Source: a virus
Length of the DNA stretch: 64,000 bases
IMG/VR virus record: IMGVR_UViG_3300025865_000006
Coordinates: 53,071-117,070 of that record
Strand: one strand, 5' to 3'
The number at the start of each line of letters is the position of its first letter. Within the stretch, counting starts at the first letter, position 1. Positions 1-7,961 of the stretch are shown here, one piece after another. Made by a program: the position numbers and the translations under genes. The notes under the pieces are model-generated. The model searched no databases and had not been told where the DNA came from. It saw only the letters and a list, made by a program, of their open reading frames with translations.

Positions 1-111
1 AAATATAAAACTAAAGTCAAACAAAAGGCTCTTAGAAATCATAAGGATTATAAGAGAGAGCTAAGAACTAAGAAGGATGAGTTATGTCAAAATGGACAGA
101 GAAGGAGTTAG
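1..111 (+). CDS. C-terminal end of a truncated upstream gene
   Basis: Frame 1 is open from the window edge to TAG at 109-111 and gives a very basic, lysine/arginine-rich tail ending in CQNGQRRS. It overlaps the next gene by 28 bp in another frame. The start lies outside the window, so the protein cannot be identified. Confidence 0.5.
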   Translation, partial: KYKTKVKQKALRNHKDYKRELRTKKDELCQNGQRRS

Positions 112-845
112 CCGCTCTAGATGAAGTAGAAGATGCCAGTATGGCGTCCTATCATAGATTTGGCGCACTAACAGATTACAGCAAGCCTTATAATGCTTTC
201 GAAGTAAAGCGTAGACGAGTAGTTGGGGAGTCCCCTGCTAATATAAAAGCATCCGCATATGCTATTTCCCCTGAACAACTAGCACCCGTATTCTATAATG
301 CTAGTTTTGGTAGCTTACAAACCTTTGTAGGATTAACAATGGGCTATTGGGATTTAGAGACAACGTTTTCTAATCAGCCCCTCGTTCTATGTGGGGCGAT
401 TGCTAACCAATTTGGGGATGTACAACAGTTTTCTAAAGGTAAGGATATAACTGACGATAAAAAGTTAGTGCATGATATAGCTGCCGCTTTGGGAGAGTAT
501 GATGTTTGGGTTACTTGGAATGGGAAGCTCTTTGACGTACCTGTGTTGAATGGTAGGCTCCGTTATCATGGGTTGCAGCCTCTTCCATTAGTAAAGCATA
601 TCGATGCTATGTACTATGCTACTGGCGGATCGATGAGAATAGGGCGCAGATCGTTACAGTCGGTAAGTGAATACTTTGATGTACCCAACAGAAAGACTCC
701 ATTGACCGTTCGTAATTGGGACAAGGCAATGAGCGGGGATAAAGAAGCTTATAACTTAATTTTAGAGCATAATTATGCAGACGTGCTTGTAACACGCGAT
801 GTATTTAATGTACTAAAAACACAAGTCGCAAACATACATAGGTAG
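84..845 (+). CDS. DnaQ-like/RNase H-fold 3'-5' exonuclease
   Basis: The 253-residue protein has the exonuclease motifs in order: WDLET (D90, E92), WNGKLFDVPVL (D151), HIDAMYY (D174) and HNYADV near 230 (D233). This matches the DEDD exonuclease superfamily, closest to the YprB/RNase_H_2 group, which removes nucleotides from 3' ends of DNA or RNA with two metal ions. The first 85 residues match nothing I recognise. There is no polymerase domain, so it acts alone or as a separate proofreading or repair subunit; the PolA at 44.7 kb has its own exonuclease domain. The substrate cannot be told from sequence. Confidence 0.8.
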   Translation: MSKWTEKELAALDEVEDASMASYHRFGALTDYSKPYNAFEVKRRRVVGESPANIKASAYAISPEQLAPVFYNASFGSLQTFVGLTMGYWDLETTFSNQPLVLCGAIANQFGDVQQFSKGKDITDDKKLVHDIAAALGEYDVWVTWNGKLFDVPVLNGRLRYHGLQPLPLVKHIDAMYYATGGSMRIGRRSLQSVSEYFDVPNRKTPLTVRNWDKAMSGDKEAYNLILEHNYADVLVTRDVFNVLKTQVANIHR

Positions 846-850
846 ATTAT

Positions 851-1192
851 ATGGAAATAGGAATAGCTATCATAGTTGTATTGGTTGTTATACTGCTTGG
901 TGTACTCCTGGTGGAGACAAAAGAATACAGCGAGCATAAGAAAATAGTTGTGCGTTATAATGAAGCAAATTTGCAGTTTATTGCGGCCTTTGAAACTGTC
1001 AAGGGCGCAATAAATCACAACGCTGATATCCAGAAGGATGTATTGGAAAAAGTAATGGTCCTAGAGAAGGCGATGGAAGTAGTGTTCACAATACTGGACC
1101 TACACGACAAAGCACTAGGACAGAAAGTAGCAACTAATCTGAAACGGATGTTAGATGAACCGTTTCTACCGCTTAAAAAGCTAGAAGATTAA
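851..1192 (+). CDS. Small membrane-anchored coiled protein
   Basis: The 113-residue protein opens with a single hydrophobic helix (residues 3-22, rich in I, V, L) followed by a charged helical body, so it is probably N-terminally anchored with the body in the cytoplasm. It starts 5 bp after the exonuclease stop and is the last gene before the two-way terminator. No family recognised; spanin-, holin- or sensor-like roles are not supported. Confidence 0.6.
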   Translation: MEIGIAIIVVLVVILLGVLLVETKEYSEHKKIVVRYNEANLQFIAAFETVKGAINHNADIQKDVLEKVMVLEKAMEVVFTILDLHDKALGQKVATNLKRMLDEPFLPLKKLED

Positions 1193-1196
1193 AAAA

Positions 1197-1226
1197 AGAG
1201 AGCCGGGATCAAAACCCCGGCTCTCT
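1197..1226. terminator. Bidirectional rho-independent terminator
   Basis: An 11-bp perfect stem (AGAGAGCCGGG / CCCGGCTCTCT) has an 8-nt loop, with A7 before and TTCT after it. It lies exactly between convergent genes, so it can end transcription from both sides. Confidence 0.85.
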
Positions 1227-1232
1227 TTCTGT

Positions 1233-1490
1233 TTACCTGTATTGCTCAATCCAGTCTTTTACTTTCTCGGGTGATCCCCAACATCCCTGAGGGGCTTCAT
1301 TGAAAAGCCATTCAGCCCATACATACATGTTTGCTTTATTAGTCCGGTCGGCTCTGCCGAATGCCTCTACTAGTTGATTACAGAGAACTGCATAAAGAAA
1401 GTCTCCGGGGGCTCTTCCCAATTCAATATATTCCCGTGCAGCACTCTGCATATGTTCGGGAAGGTTGCTATAATTAATATCTGTGCCCAT
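1233..1490 (-). CDS. Conserved phage orphan family protein
   Basis: The 85-residue protein has the pattern of a widespread phage orphan family: LPEHM near the start, a GxxPGDFLxAVLxxxLVEAFGRAD core and a C-terminal CWGSPEKV. The function of that family is unknown to me. It is the last gene of the leftward block, just inside the terminator, and is coupled to its upstream neighbour (start codon touching that gene's stop at 1490). Confidence 0.75.
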   Translation of the reverse strand: MGTDINYSNLPEHMQSAAREYIELGRAPGDFLYAVLCNQLVEAFGRADRTNKANMYVWAEWLFNEAPQGCWGSPEKVKDWIEQYR

Positions 1491-1702
1491 TACTCAACCT
1501 CAAATTGTTCCATGACTTTTTGCAGCAACTCATCATAGTTTCCGGCTGTTGCCTCAACAAAGAAATCATCCCTTATGTCTTTGTCTACTCCTGCCCTCTT
1601 CATGGCTCTATCACAGATGCCAAGGATGGAGAAGGCATTGCCGTTGGCCCCTACAATTTTAACCTTAATCCTTTCTCCATTTCTATCCAGTATTGGCTCC
1701 AT
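1490..1702 (-). CDS. Conserved phage orphan family protein (KIVGxxGNAF type)
   Basis: About 70 residues with KIVGANGNAFSILG near the N-terminus and EATAGNYDELLQKVM near the C-terminus, a pattern I know from many phage genomes without assigned function. I chose ATG at 1702 because AGGAGG lies 6 nt upstream; the ATG two codons earlier is too close to it. Confidence 0.7.
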   Translation of the reverse strand: MEPILDRNGERIKVKIVGANGNAFSILGICDRAMKRAGVDKDIRDDFFVEATAGNYDELLQKVMEQFEVE

Positions 1703-1958
1703 TGTCATCCTCCTTGTTTAGGACTTCCTTATAAAACACTACCATGCCATGAAGAAAATCCTCATAACAACCTGCTAGGTGAAAGTAAAGCGGACGCTGT
1801 AGAGCAGCAGCTACGATAATGTACTTCTCGTTTTCCTCTCTAATAATGGAGGTACTACAATGGTAACAAACCACTGTCAGGTCGGACTCCATTGATGGGG
1901 GTGTTGCAAAATAGATTTGGTACTTGTTGTAGTCACGATCCCCGCCATAATTATACAC
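1683..1958 (-). CDS. Hypothetical protein with CxxC motif
   Basis: The 91-residue protein starts with GTG overlapping the previous stop (TAGTG). It has a CYHC motif around residues 31-34 and a later HLAGCYEDFLHG, so it may bind zinc. No family recognised; it is within the coupled leftward cluster. Confidence 0.55.
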   Translation of the reverse strand: MYNYGGDRDYNKYQIYFATPPSMESDLTVVCYHCSTSIIREENEKYIIVAAALQRPLYFHLAGCYEDFLHGMVVFYKEVLNKEDDNGANTG

Positions 1959-2113
1959 TACGCCTCCTGCGTTTTATGCGGCTTGGGCTTCCGGCTCATG
2001 CGTCGGCAGTTGCAGCGTTCACCCATCCAGATAACGGAGCACGATCCGGTGGCACCGGACGGGTGCCACCAATGCCCACAGTTGGGGCAGCTTATTAGGT
2101 TGCGCGAGTCCAT
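1958..2113 (-). CDS. 51-aa Cys-rich microprotein
   Basis: ATG at 2113, TAG at 1958. The sequence contains CPNCGHWWHP and a later GERCNC, four cysteines plus histidines typical of a zinc knuckle, followed by a basic tail (RRMSRKPKPHK). Its stop overlaps the GTG of the next gene, which supports real coupled translation. Function unknown. Confidence 0.6.
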   Translation of the reverse strand: MDSRNLISCPNCGHWWHPSGATGSCSVIWMGERCNCRRMSRKPKPHKTQEA

Positions 2114-2117
2114 CGGA

Positions 2118-2525
2118 TCAATCCTCCTGCGTGTCCATCATGCGGCGGCCCCGCAGCCCTGCCCAAATCTCTGCAAAAGAATCTGGATTGCCTAGATCAA
2201 TGTTGAAGTGACCGTTATCTCCATTGTCACCATCGCTCTCATTAATACCAAGATAGATATCATGGCTGATCCGATGCTTATCATTCGTTACAGCCCAATA
2301 CTTATCTACATTGAAGAGAAAGTCACAGGTAACTGTTCGAGGTTCAAGTCTATCAAGAGGCTCATAACCATAGTCTCCGCTCGCAGCAATCTCATCAGTC
2401 AAATCCTTGGCATAGTTGATCCCTGCCTCTACAAAATCTGTACCGCCCCAATGACTAAAGATCACTGGGGCATCAAAATCATTTTCCTTGCTGTTAGTAA
2501 ATCGAATGCTAACCCTGTCACCCAT
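2118..2525 (-). CDS. Conserved hypothetical protein (VSIRF...FSHWGG)
   Basis: A 135-residue acidic protein beginning MGDRVSIRFTNS with a VIFSHWGGTDF motif. This layout recurs in bacterial and phage orphan proteins, but I know no function. No membrane segment or signal peptide. Its start overlaps the stop of the 32-aa zinc microprotein. Confidence 0.6.
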   Translation of the reverse strand: MGDRVSIRFTNSKENDFDAPVIFSHWGGTDFVEAGINYAKDLTDEIAASGDYGYEPLDRLEPRTVTCDFLFNVDKYWAVTNDKHRISHDIYLGINESDGDNGDNGHFNIDLGNPDSFAEIWAGLRGRRMMDTQED

Positions 2526-2616
2526 TATACTGCCTTCCGTACTTAATTCGCCAAGGACAGTAAGTTAGATGGTAAAACCACCACCCACTCTTAGTGTCAC
2601 AAATACAATCCTTCAT
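2518..2616 (-). CDS. 32-aa zinc microprotein (CICDTK...HLTYCPWR)
   Basis: ATG at 2616 overlaps the upstream stop (ATGA) and TGA at 2518 overlaps the next start, so it is fully coupled. The protein is nearly all motif: CICDTK, eight residues, HLTYCPWR. The same motif forms the C-terminus of the 143-residue protein at 32860-33291, so this is a real paralogous mini-domain, probably zinc-binding through C-x-C and H-x4-C. Confidence 0.65.
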   Translation of the reverse strand: MKDCICDTKSGWWFYHLTYCPWRIKYGRQYNG

Positions 2617-2825
2617 TCTTTAAACCATTCCGTATCATCTTCTAGATCGTCCAAAAACTCTGGATCACAAGCCCCTACCATATAGGGCTGTCCCTCAGTT
2701 TCCTCCCCCTCTTCACCTGTTTCTAGATAGGTATTATAAAATTGCTTAGCTTCTTCTAGACTTTCAGCTTGAATTAGATATCGTCGATGCCAACGCTCTG
2801 CTTGGCTAACCTTAAAGAGTGGCAT
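2613..2825 (-). CDS. Small acidic hypothetical protein
   Basis: 70 residues; an N-terminal half resembling a beta-alpha unit (YLIQAESLEEAKQFY) and a very acidic second half. Not recognised. Confidence 0.55.
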   Translation of the reverse strand: MPLFKVSQAERWHRRYLIQAESLEEAKQFYNTYLETGEEGEETEGQPYMVGACDPEFLDDLEDDTEWFKE

Positions 2826-3032
2826 TTAATCCTCTTTCAGAGTAATTTCCCAAATTCCTGCGCCCAAGTGCTTACCAACAATAAGCCACATGGCTCCACA
2901 GGCCAGTATTCTTCCTTGTTCAGCCAGCATTACCTTACGATAGGTTTTAATGTCAACGACGGCTCGATAATATCGGGGCAGTCTAAAAGCGTTATCAGGT
3001 AATCGTCCATCAACAATATCAATTTGAGCCAT
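2826..3032 (-). CDS. Hypothetical protein, 68 aa
   Basis: Mixed hydrophobic/charged sequence with no clear motif, abutting neighbours on both sides in the coupled leftward cluster. Not recognised. Confidence 0.5.
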   Translation of the reverse strand: MAQIDIVDGRLPDNAFRLPRYYRAVVDIKTYRKVMLAEQGRILACGAMWLIVGKHLGAGIWEITLKED

Positions 3033-3034
3033 AC

Positions 3035-3244
3035 TTACTCACTCTCTTTCTCAAACTCAAAGCGATGAAGCTCTTTTCCGTCACGATACACCGTGACATA
3101 TCCTGATCCATCCCTATGAATGGTTGCGGTTGTAAACGTTCTCCATGTATTAGCCTGTGCTTCGGCCCATTCAGAACCTAGTCTATGAGTTTCCTTGATG
3201 CGGGAGCTATCGTATCCGATAGCCTTAGCGATTGTTGCTGCCAT
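3035..3244 (-). CDS. Hypothetical protein, 69 aa
   Basis: Residues 30-65 (FTTATIHRDGSGYVTVYRDG) look like a short beta-sheet. Its ATG touches the RuvB-like gene's stop at 3244, so it is probably translated with it. Function unknown. Confidence 0.5.
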   Translation of the reverse strand: MAATIAKAIGYDSSRIKETHRLGSEWAEAQANTWRTFTTATIHRDGSGYVTVYRDGKELHRFEFEKESE

Positions 3245-4161
3245 TAGATTTCTCCTAACTTAACTCGTCCTCTACCTGTCCTATCAATCAAGCCTGTTTG
3301 CATGAGATAGGGTTCGATTTCTGTTTCGATTGTAACTACGTCCATGCTGGTGACTGCTGAGATATACTGAATACCAACAGGTCTATCGTCAGGCATGGCC
3401 GCAAGATATTGCTTATCCCTATCAGTAAATCCAAGCTTGTCAACCCCAAGCCTGTAGAATACGCTATCAGTAACATACTTGTTGATTACTCTGGTAGAGG
3501 TTACTGCCATATAATCAAAGACTGTGGCAAGATACATCAATCCAGTTCTTGGATTGAACCTACTGCGTGCTGCAATTCCTGTCAACTCATCATTAGGCTC
3601 GTAGCCCTTGCGTCTTGTAGTGTAGGCTAGGATAGTTGCAATATCACTTACACTGTACGGAGTTAAATTCACAGCCCTAAATCTACTTCGAAATGCCGAT
3701 GATAGAAGCCCCGGATTTGTTGTGCATCCAATGATGCTTAGTTTGCCACTGTCAATTACAAGGTTCAAACTATCGGCTGTCTCAGGATTTAGGTTGTGAA
3801 TTTCGTCTACGATGATCGTGCCTTTAGTCGGAGTGGCACGGTTGACCGCCGCTGCGTCAAACAGGGCACCAGAGCCATTGTAGGCCGTCAGGGCGAGCCG
3901 CGCAAGGGTGGTCTTGCCCGTGCCGTACGGCCCTGTTATCATAATGTTGGGGAGAAGACGATGTTCAATCTTAGCCGCATCAATAATGATACGAATAATA
4001 TCTTTCGCATTCTCTTGGCCAACATAATCCCCAAAGGTTTGGGGGGCAAAGATATCTGTAATTGGTTCTACATAACGTACCTTGTGTTGTACTGCGCTTT
4101 TATTTAGATTGCTGAGATACCTGTCTCGGAATGTCATTGACCGGGCAACCTTTCTGCCCAC
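3244..4161 (-). CDS. ruvB-like: RuvB-like Holliday junction ATPase
   Basis: A AAA+ protein with FGDYVGQE (residues 43-50), Walker A GPYGTGKTT (77-85), Walker B IIVDEIH (116-122), sensor 1 TTNPG (147-151), arginine-finger region RSRFR (158-162) and a C-terminal winged helix ending EPYLMQTGLIDRTGRGR, the RuvB signature. RuvB hexamers drive branch migration at Holliday junctions. At about 300 residues it is slightly shorter than bacterial RuvB, and I see no RuvA or RuvC here, so it may borrow host RuvA or work with a phage nuclease. The frame opens with GTG at 4161; ATG at 4137 (residue 9), with AAAGG upstream, may be the true start. Confidence 0.85.
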   Translation of the reverse strand: MGRKVARSMTFRDRYLSNLNKSAVQHKVRYVEPITDIFAPQTFGDYVGQENAKDIIRIIIDAAKIEHRLLPNIMITGPYGTGKTTLARLALTAYNGSGALFDAAAVNRATPTKGTIIVDEIHNLNPETADSLNLVIDSGKLSIIGCTTNPGLLSSAFRSRFRAVNLTPYSVSDIATILAYTTRRKGYEPNDELTGIAARSRFNPRTGLMYLATVFDYMAVTSTRVINKYVTDSVFYRLGVDKLGFTDRDKQYLAAMPDDRPVGIQYISAVTSMDVVTIETEIEPYLMQTGLIDRTGRGRVKLGEI

Positions 4162-4273
4162 AATTAACAGTTTTGCAAAACGTATGTGGGTTTGCTTCTA
4201 GGTGACGTTGATTATGTCTATCCATTGGTTCTTTAACCCACTTAAAACAGGTGGGACATGGTTGCCCACTCAT
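4100..4273 (-). CDS. 57-aa zinc-finger-like microprotein
   Basis: ATG at 4273, TAA at 4100. It carries CPTC near residue 6 and later CKTVNCGQKGC with histidines between (HNQRHLEANPH), compatible with one or two zinc sites. It overlaps the RuvB start by about 60 bp in another frame, which lowers confidence; the upstream gene ends 4 bp before its ATG. Confidence 0.45.
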   Translation of the reverse strand: MSGQPCPTCFKWVKEPMDRHNQRHLEANPHTFCKTVNCGQKGCPVNDIPRQVSQQSK

Positions 4274-4276
4274 ACT

Positions 4277-4408
4277 TCACTCTTTCTTAGATGCCGTGTC
4301 TAAACTTTGATTGTTGCATAGCTTAATGTGCCAGAGCCATCCGTCAAGTGACCATCGCTTTGAGTAGCCACACTTGGGACAAACTAAGTCTTTCGACTTC
4401 CTACTCAT
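4277..4408 (-). CDS. 43-aa zinc-finger microprotein
   Basis: ATG at 4408 overlaps the upstream stop (ATGA), TGA at 4277. CPKCGYSKRW plus WHIKLC forms a C2HC-type finger (C10, C13, H27, C31). Basic and lysine-rich; possible nucleic-acid or protein contact, function unknown. Confidence 0.6.
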   Translation of the reverse strand: MSRKSKDLVCPKCGYSKRWSLDGWLWHIKLCNNQSLDTASKKE

Positions 4409-4602
4409 ACCTCACTCTTCTTCTTTACTGGCTCAATGAAATCGTGTTCCTTAACACAAACTTCATGAAAGGACTCCAAATCAGGCACACTTACAATGGT
4501 TCCCCCATCCTTAGGGCATTGCTTAATAACCCAACCATATTTATGACCTCTAAATGCAGAAGAAACTGCAACTTCTACAAAAGTTCCGTTCTTAATTGTC
4601 AT
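4405..4602 (-). CDS. Hypothetical protein, 65 aa
   Basis: Beta-rich small protein with GTFVEV near residue 6, where an SH3-like or OB-like barrel could begin, and lysines at the C-terminus. Coupled to both neighbours by ATGA overlaps. Not recognised. Confidence 0.5.
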   Translation of the reverse strand: MTIKNGTFVEVAVSSAFRGHKYGWVIKQCPKDGGTIVSVPDLESFHEVCVKEHDFIEPVKKKSEV

Positions 4603-4913
4603 TTGATTATAATCTTTGTCGCTTCGGAGGGGGGAACATGAACAAAGAAGCCTTGAAGTTGTAGCTGCTCACAAATCTCGTTAATATCACCGTCCTCACC
4701 CCAACCAATATAGAATGCCCCTCCAAACGGAAACATCCCATCGATAAGATGCTCTGTATCCTGAGTAACATAGTAAACGTACTTATTGGTATGAAATTCG
4801 GATGTAGAGCAGGTATTACAATCCCCTGTCGTATTGACTTCGTAACCCTTACTCTTTAGGGTAGCGAAAGCAAGATCGACTCGGGCAAGATCAGACAACT
4901 GCATTTTCGGCAT
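4599..4913 (-). CDS. DUF6891-like protein
   Basis: The 104-residue sequence has the order I associate with DUF6891: a helical start, GYEVNTTGDCNTCSTSE, YVYYVTQDTEH, then FYIGWGEDGDINEICEQL and a short GFFVHVP strand. The family is found in bacteria and phages with no assigned role. The family name is my pattern match, not a search result. Confidence 0.55.
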   Translation of the reverse strand: MPKMQLSDLARVDLAFATLKSKGYEVNTTGDCNTCSTSEFHTNKYVYYVTQDTEHLIDGMFPFGGAFYIGWGEDGDINEICEQLQLQGFFVHVPPSEATKIIIK

Positions 4914-5340
4914 CCCTCTTTTCCTTTCGCAGAATTTTGAATGCGTGCTGCCTTGCCTCTCTAATATACTTATCGCAAAAAGCGCGTGAATGGTAAGTGT
5001 TTTCCGGTTCGGCCCACTTTACTTTGCAGATAAAGCGCATCTCTTCCGCAGCAAGCTTATCACTATACCGCTGACTAAGAGTTTCCCCACGAGTCTGAAC
5101 AATCCAAGTCTCGCTGCCGGGCGATCCCCACATAAGGAAATCTTCGATATTAGTTACATGGTATCCCCTCACACACATCATTAAAGGTAGCTTTACTGCC
5201 GGAAGCCAAGGACCGGGCTCATTCCTACTGCCAAGCCAGCCCTCATATTTAAAGAACGAATATGGGCCTATATGCTTTCCGGCCCAAGTCGAAGCGAGAA
5301 CCTTAACGTACAGATTGCAATCATCTTTGCGCATTTTCAT
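4891..5340 (-). CDS. DUF7666-like hypothetical protein
   Basis: 149 residues with SFFKYEGWLGSRNEPG, CVRGYHVT and a terminal IRE-ARQHAFKILRKEKR helix. The CxRGYHV layout recurs at 27342-27833 (CERGWHVV), so the two are probably distant paralogues of the phage/bacterial family I know as DUF7666. The role is unknown. Its start touches the stop of the DUF2786 gene. Confidence 0.55.
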   Translation of the reverse strand: MKMRKDDCNLYVKVLASTWAGKHIGPYSFFKYEGWLGSRNEPGPWLPAVKLPLMMCVRGYHVTNIEDFLMWGSPGSETWIVQTRGETLSQRYSDKLAAEEMRFICKVKWAEPENTYHSRAFCDKYIREARQHAFKILRKEKRDAENAVV

Positions 5341-6101
5341 TATCCTCTCAAAAGATTTCCATTACCGTGAGTACCACCAGCACCCATGCCCTGTTTGAAG
5401 GAAATTGTTTTGCCTGTTTCTTTTCCTGAATTATACGCAGACCCGTACAAATTAAAGTTAGAGGAAGAGTTGCTTAGTCGTGGCCAAGTAGCCTTAACAT
5501 ATCGCTCAACTTCTTTATCGTTAAAGACGATAACCGCGTTGATATTCTTATCCTCGCTTAGATTCTTCTTAGTCTCATTAAGGCGCTCCCCAATCGTATT
5601 GAGAGCACCATAATAGAAAGAATTCTTCCAAGTCTTGCCGTGGATATAACGCAGCGAGTAGTCTGTAAATAGACCTTGGCCGTACTTATCTTCAAGACTA
5701 CGAAGCTTTAGAATGTCATTCCAACGCTTGGCACAGATATCTTCAAGGTCACGCGCCAAAGTTTCCCAAAGAAATTGCGCAACTTCAATATTACTTTTCT
5801 TTCCAATCCAAATAAGACTACGCCCGCTTGTTAGAATCCTACAGAGATTAGCACTAGAAACGCTGTTTGCAAGATCAACCTTCCAGTTAATCTTATTCTG
5901 TTGGAAGATTTCCTGATACTCGTGACTAACCCGTTCTCGCTTTTCAAAGTCTGCCGAATCAATACGAGACATATCCAGATTATACTGGATGAGCAGCGCT
6001 TGCGCCTTTGCAGCCGCAGCAGCAGCCTCATTCTCGTTGCTATTCTTCTTTGATAGCGCCAGAAGCTTCTTGATCTTTAGAATGATACTATCTTCAACCA
6101 T
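5340..6101 (-). CDS. DUF2786 domain protein
   Basis: 253 residues; the first 45 (IKKLLALSKKNSNENEAAAAAAKAQALL) are the DUF2786 helical domain, followed by a DUF7168-like middle region with a conserved W/Y-rich core. Common in phages and integrative elements with unproven roles. No metal-binding motif (HExxH) is visible. Confidence 0.75.
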   Translation of the reverse strand: MVEDSIILKIKKLLALSKKNSNENEAAAAAAKAQALLIQYNLDMSRIDSADFEKRERVSHEYQEIFQQNKINWKVDLANSVSSANLCRILTSGRSLIWIGKKSNIEVAQFLWETLARDLEDICAKRWNDILKLRSLEDKYGQGLFTDYSLRYIHGKTWKNSFYYGALNTIGERLNETKKNLSEDKNINAVIVFNDKEVERYVKATWPRLSNSSSNFNLYGSAYNSGKETGKTISFKQGMGAGGTHGNGNLLRG

Positions 6102-6104
6102 ATC

Positions 6105-6209
6105 CTAACTTTCCTTTCGTCCACGTTCGTATCCTAGTGAGTAACAGTAGATGCCCACATTAAGGGACGTAAATAAAACCATGAGCAGGAGAAAAGTTCC
6201 GTCACTCAT
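6105..6209 (-). CDS. 34-aa single-pass membrane microprotein
   Basis: ATG at 6209 overlaps the upstream gene's TGA (ATGA); TAG at 6105. Residues 5-24 form one hydrophobic helix followed by a basic tail (ERGRKES), so it is probably inserted with a cytoplasmic C-terminus. It lies a few bases from the DUF2786 start. Function unknown. Confidence 0.55.
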   Translation of the reverse strand: MSDGTFLLLMVLFTSLNVGIYCYSLGYERGRKES

Positions 6210-6535
6210 TCAATTCTCTCAACACAGCCACAATAATAGGTATCAACTTGCCTTCCCGGCATATACCGGAACATATTCAGGCTTAGGTTTGATTGAGTCT
6301 CGCCATGCCGAATTCCACCGGGCTGTTCACCCACCCAACATGCAGCCATTCGACTGCGCAATGCTTTTAGCGGTACAATGGTTTTAGCCTCTTTACGAGA
6401 CTCTGCATTGGCATAGGTAGCGGTATAACACTTACCACAGACTGGCGATCTATTTCCTTCGGGGTCAGTATAATTTGAGTCAGAAACATGCCCGCAAGCC
6501 ATAAGGCTGCGCAATGACAAAGTGTAATTATCCAT
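6206..6535 (-). CDS. Hypothetical Cys-containing protein, 109 aa
   Basis: Contains CGKC near residue 33 and CGC near the C-terminus, with H15, possibly a zinc site. Otherwise polar. Not recognised; coupled to the membrane microprotein downstream. Confidence 0.5.
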   Translation of the reverse strand: MDNYTLSLRSLMACGHVSDSNYTDPEGNRSPVCGKCYTATYANAESRKEAKTIVPLKALRSRMAACWVGEQPGGIRHGETQSNLSLNMFRYMPGRQVDTYYCGCVERIE

Positions 6536-6587
6536 TTCTCCAAACCGATTTAGCTAATTTTTTGGGGGAGTAATTTTCCCTAGTTTT

Positions 6588-6893
6588 TCAATCTACCACA
6601 ACAATTCTGCCAATTCGAATCCAATGACGAGTCATATCGTTTGCTTCTAGACGCATCGCCTCATAGTATTCTTTTTGAATCTCCCTCGGCACATCAGGCT
6701 CATCAATCATTCCAGCGATTTTTGCGCCAATATACAATTCGTGATAATGCTCTTTTTCAGTCTCATTGGTAATTCGGGCACTTTCAGCATCATAGAAGTA
6801 GCCGCAATTATTACAGCGCCAAAGACCGTCCTCGATCATTGTAGCGCCCCATTCACCTTCGCATTTTACACAGCTAACGGTATATCTATCCAT
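6588..6893 (-). CDS. Zinc-ribbon protein, 101 aa
   Basis: Two CxxC knuckles (CVKC, CNNC) within the first 35 residues form a zinc ribbon, followed by a helical acidic region and a short IRIGRIVVV strand. I chose ATG at 6893 because GGAAAGG precedes it; an earlier in-frame ATG at 6932 would lie in the promoter's 5' leader. A promoter sits 60 bp upstream. Function unknown. Confidence 0.6.
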   Translation of the reverse strand: MDRYTVSCVKCEGEWGATMIEDGLWRCNNCGYFYDAESARITNETEKEHYHELYIGAKIAGMIDEPDVPREIQKEYYEAMRLEANDMTRHWIRIGRIVVVD

Positions 6894-6953
6894 ATCATCC
6901 TTTCCGCAAAGTACCCTCTGAAAAGTCCGCAAAATACCCCCTCGGACGCCCTG

Positions 6954-6982
6954 AGCGTATCACAAAACGTAGTGGGTGTCAA
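6954..6982 (-). promoter_or_regulatory. Sigma70-type promoter, leftward
   Basis: A perfect -35 TTGACA (6977-6982) is followed after 17 bp by TACGCT (6954-6959). It would restart transcription inside the leftward block ahead of the zinc-ribbon gene. Confidence 0.55.
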
Positions 6983-7164
6983 GACTTTTCATTTTCCGCT
7001 GATTTAAGGTGCCACAAGAGGTCGGCCAAACCGATTTCGGTAAAACCGTCCTTCTGTAACTCAACAATTGTTGCCCTTACATCATTAAGGTTAACCCTAA
7101 CAAGATTTAGAACTCTATAATTAGGATCATTGGGATCAATTTCTGTCACTTTAAGTTTCTCCAT
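6979..7164 (-). CDS. Hypothetical protein, 61 aa
   Basis: ATG at 7164, just inside the stop of the upstream gene (14 bp overlap). EIDPNDPNYRVLNLVRVNLNDV is followed by an amphipathic helix. A longer in-frame form from 7284 would overlap the neighbour by 130 bp and is unlikely. Not recognised. Confidence 0.5.
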   Translation of the reverse strand: MEKLKVTEIDPNDPNYRVLNLVRVNLNDVRATIVELQKDGFTEIGLADLLWHLKSAENEKS

Positions 7165-7720
7165 ATTTAGCCCAACGTTCTGCTTCCCATTCTGCTTCCC
7201 ACTTATCCTCCCATGCTTGGGCTTCTGCAAGGGATTTGGGGGCACCCATAGTATAAATCCCTGTATACTTGTCATTATGCTCATGAGTCAATTGACGCCA
7301 TGAATGCCAAAATGTAGGCTTAATCCCATCATTGAGATAGCCAAAAGTAATCATTCCGTATCTAGGTTTACAGGTTGATACAATACCCTCTTCCATGACA
7401 GAGTGCCAAAATCTATAAACATAGCTTAGAACCGGCCATTTCATCCACGGAATATGGTTATATAGAGAGAATGTGATTTTAAAAACTTTCATGCTGCGAT
7501 CAGAGTTACGTCTAGCAGCAGGAGACATAGAATTACGCAGGCTATCCCAATTAAAGGGTGTATATCTGGTCCAGCCGCAAATGCCACACTCAATCTCTTC
7601 GGGCATATCTTTGGCACAAACATGCTCATTTATATAGCATTCCACACACACGTCTGGCGAAGGCTCACCTACATGGTCGTGTGTTGCTCTATTCGCATCT
7701 TCTTGTTCAATCTCATTCAC
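7151..7720 (-). CDS. Hypothetical zinc-binding protein, 189 aa
   Basis: N-terminal cysteines and histidines (H14, CVEC near 25, C34, CGIC near 46) suggest a zinc domain; the rest is rich in W, Y and H and ends in a glutamate/tryptophan-rich helix. Not recognised. Confidence 0.5.
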   Translation of the reverse strand: MNEIEQEDANRATHDHVGEPSPDVCVECYINEHVCAKDMPEEIECGICGWTRYTPFNWDSLRNSMSPAARRNSDRSMKVFKITFSLYNHIPWMKWPVLSYVYRFWHSVMEEGIVSTCKPRYGMITFGYLNDGIKPTFWHSWRQLTHEHNDKYTGIYTMGAPKSLAEAQAWEDKWEAEWEAERWAKYGET

Positions 7721-7721
7721 G

Positions 7722-7961
7722 CTATTCTCCTAAATGCTCTAAAAGATTTTCAATTGCGGCTGCTGGTCCGCGTCTAAATTTTTCTGTGCCCATTCCATCA
7801 AACCCGTATATGCGAGGATTACTGGTACGAGAAGGATTTACTACCCATATTGTCCAGTTCCCTCCAATACTTCGACGTAAATTAATCTCCCACCCTTCTA
7901 TTTTTCGGTGTAGCCTAATCTCTAAGAGAGCCATTGCTTCATCTAGACTCATGTTTATCAC
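7722..7961 (-). CDS. Hypothetical protein, 79 aa
   Basis: SLDEAMALLEIRL helix, a two-strand WTIWVV segment and a C-terminal AAIENLLEHL helix, a beta sheet flanked by helices. Not recognised; overlaps the upstream gene by 23 bp. Confidence 0.5.
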   Translation of the reverse strand: MINMSLDEAMALLEIRLHRKIEGWEINLRRSIGGNWTIWVVNPSRTSNPRIYGFDGMGTEKFRRGPAAAIENLLEHLGE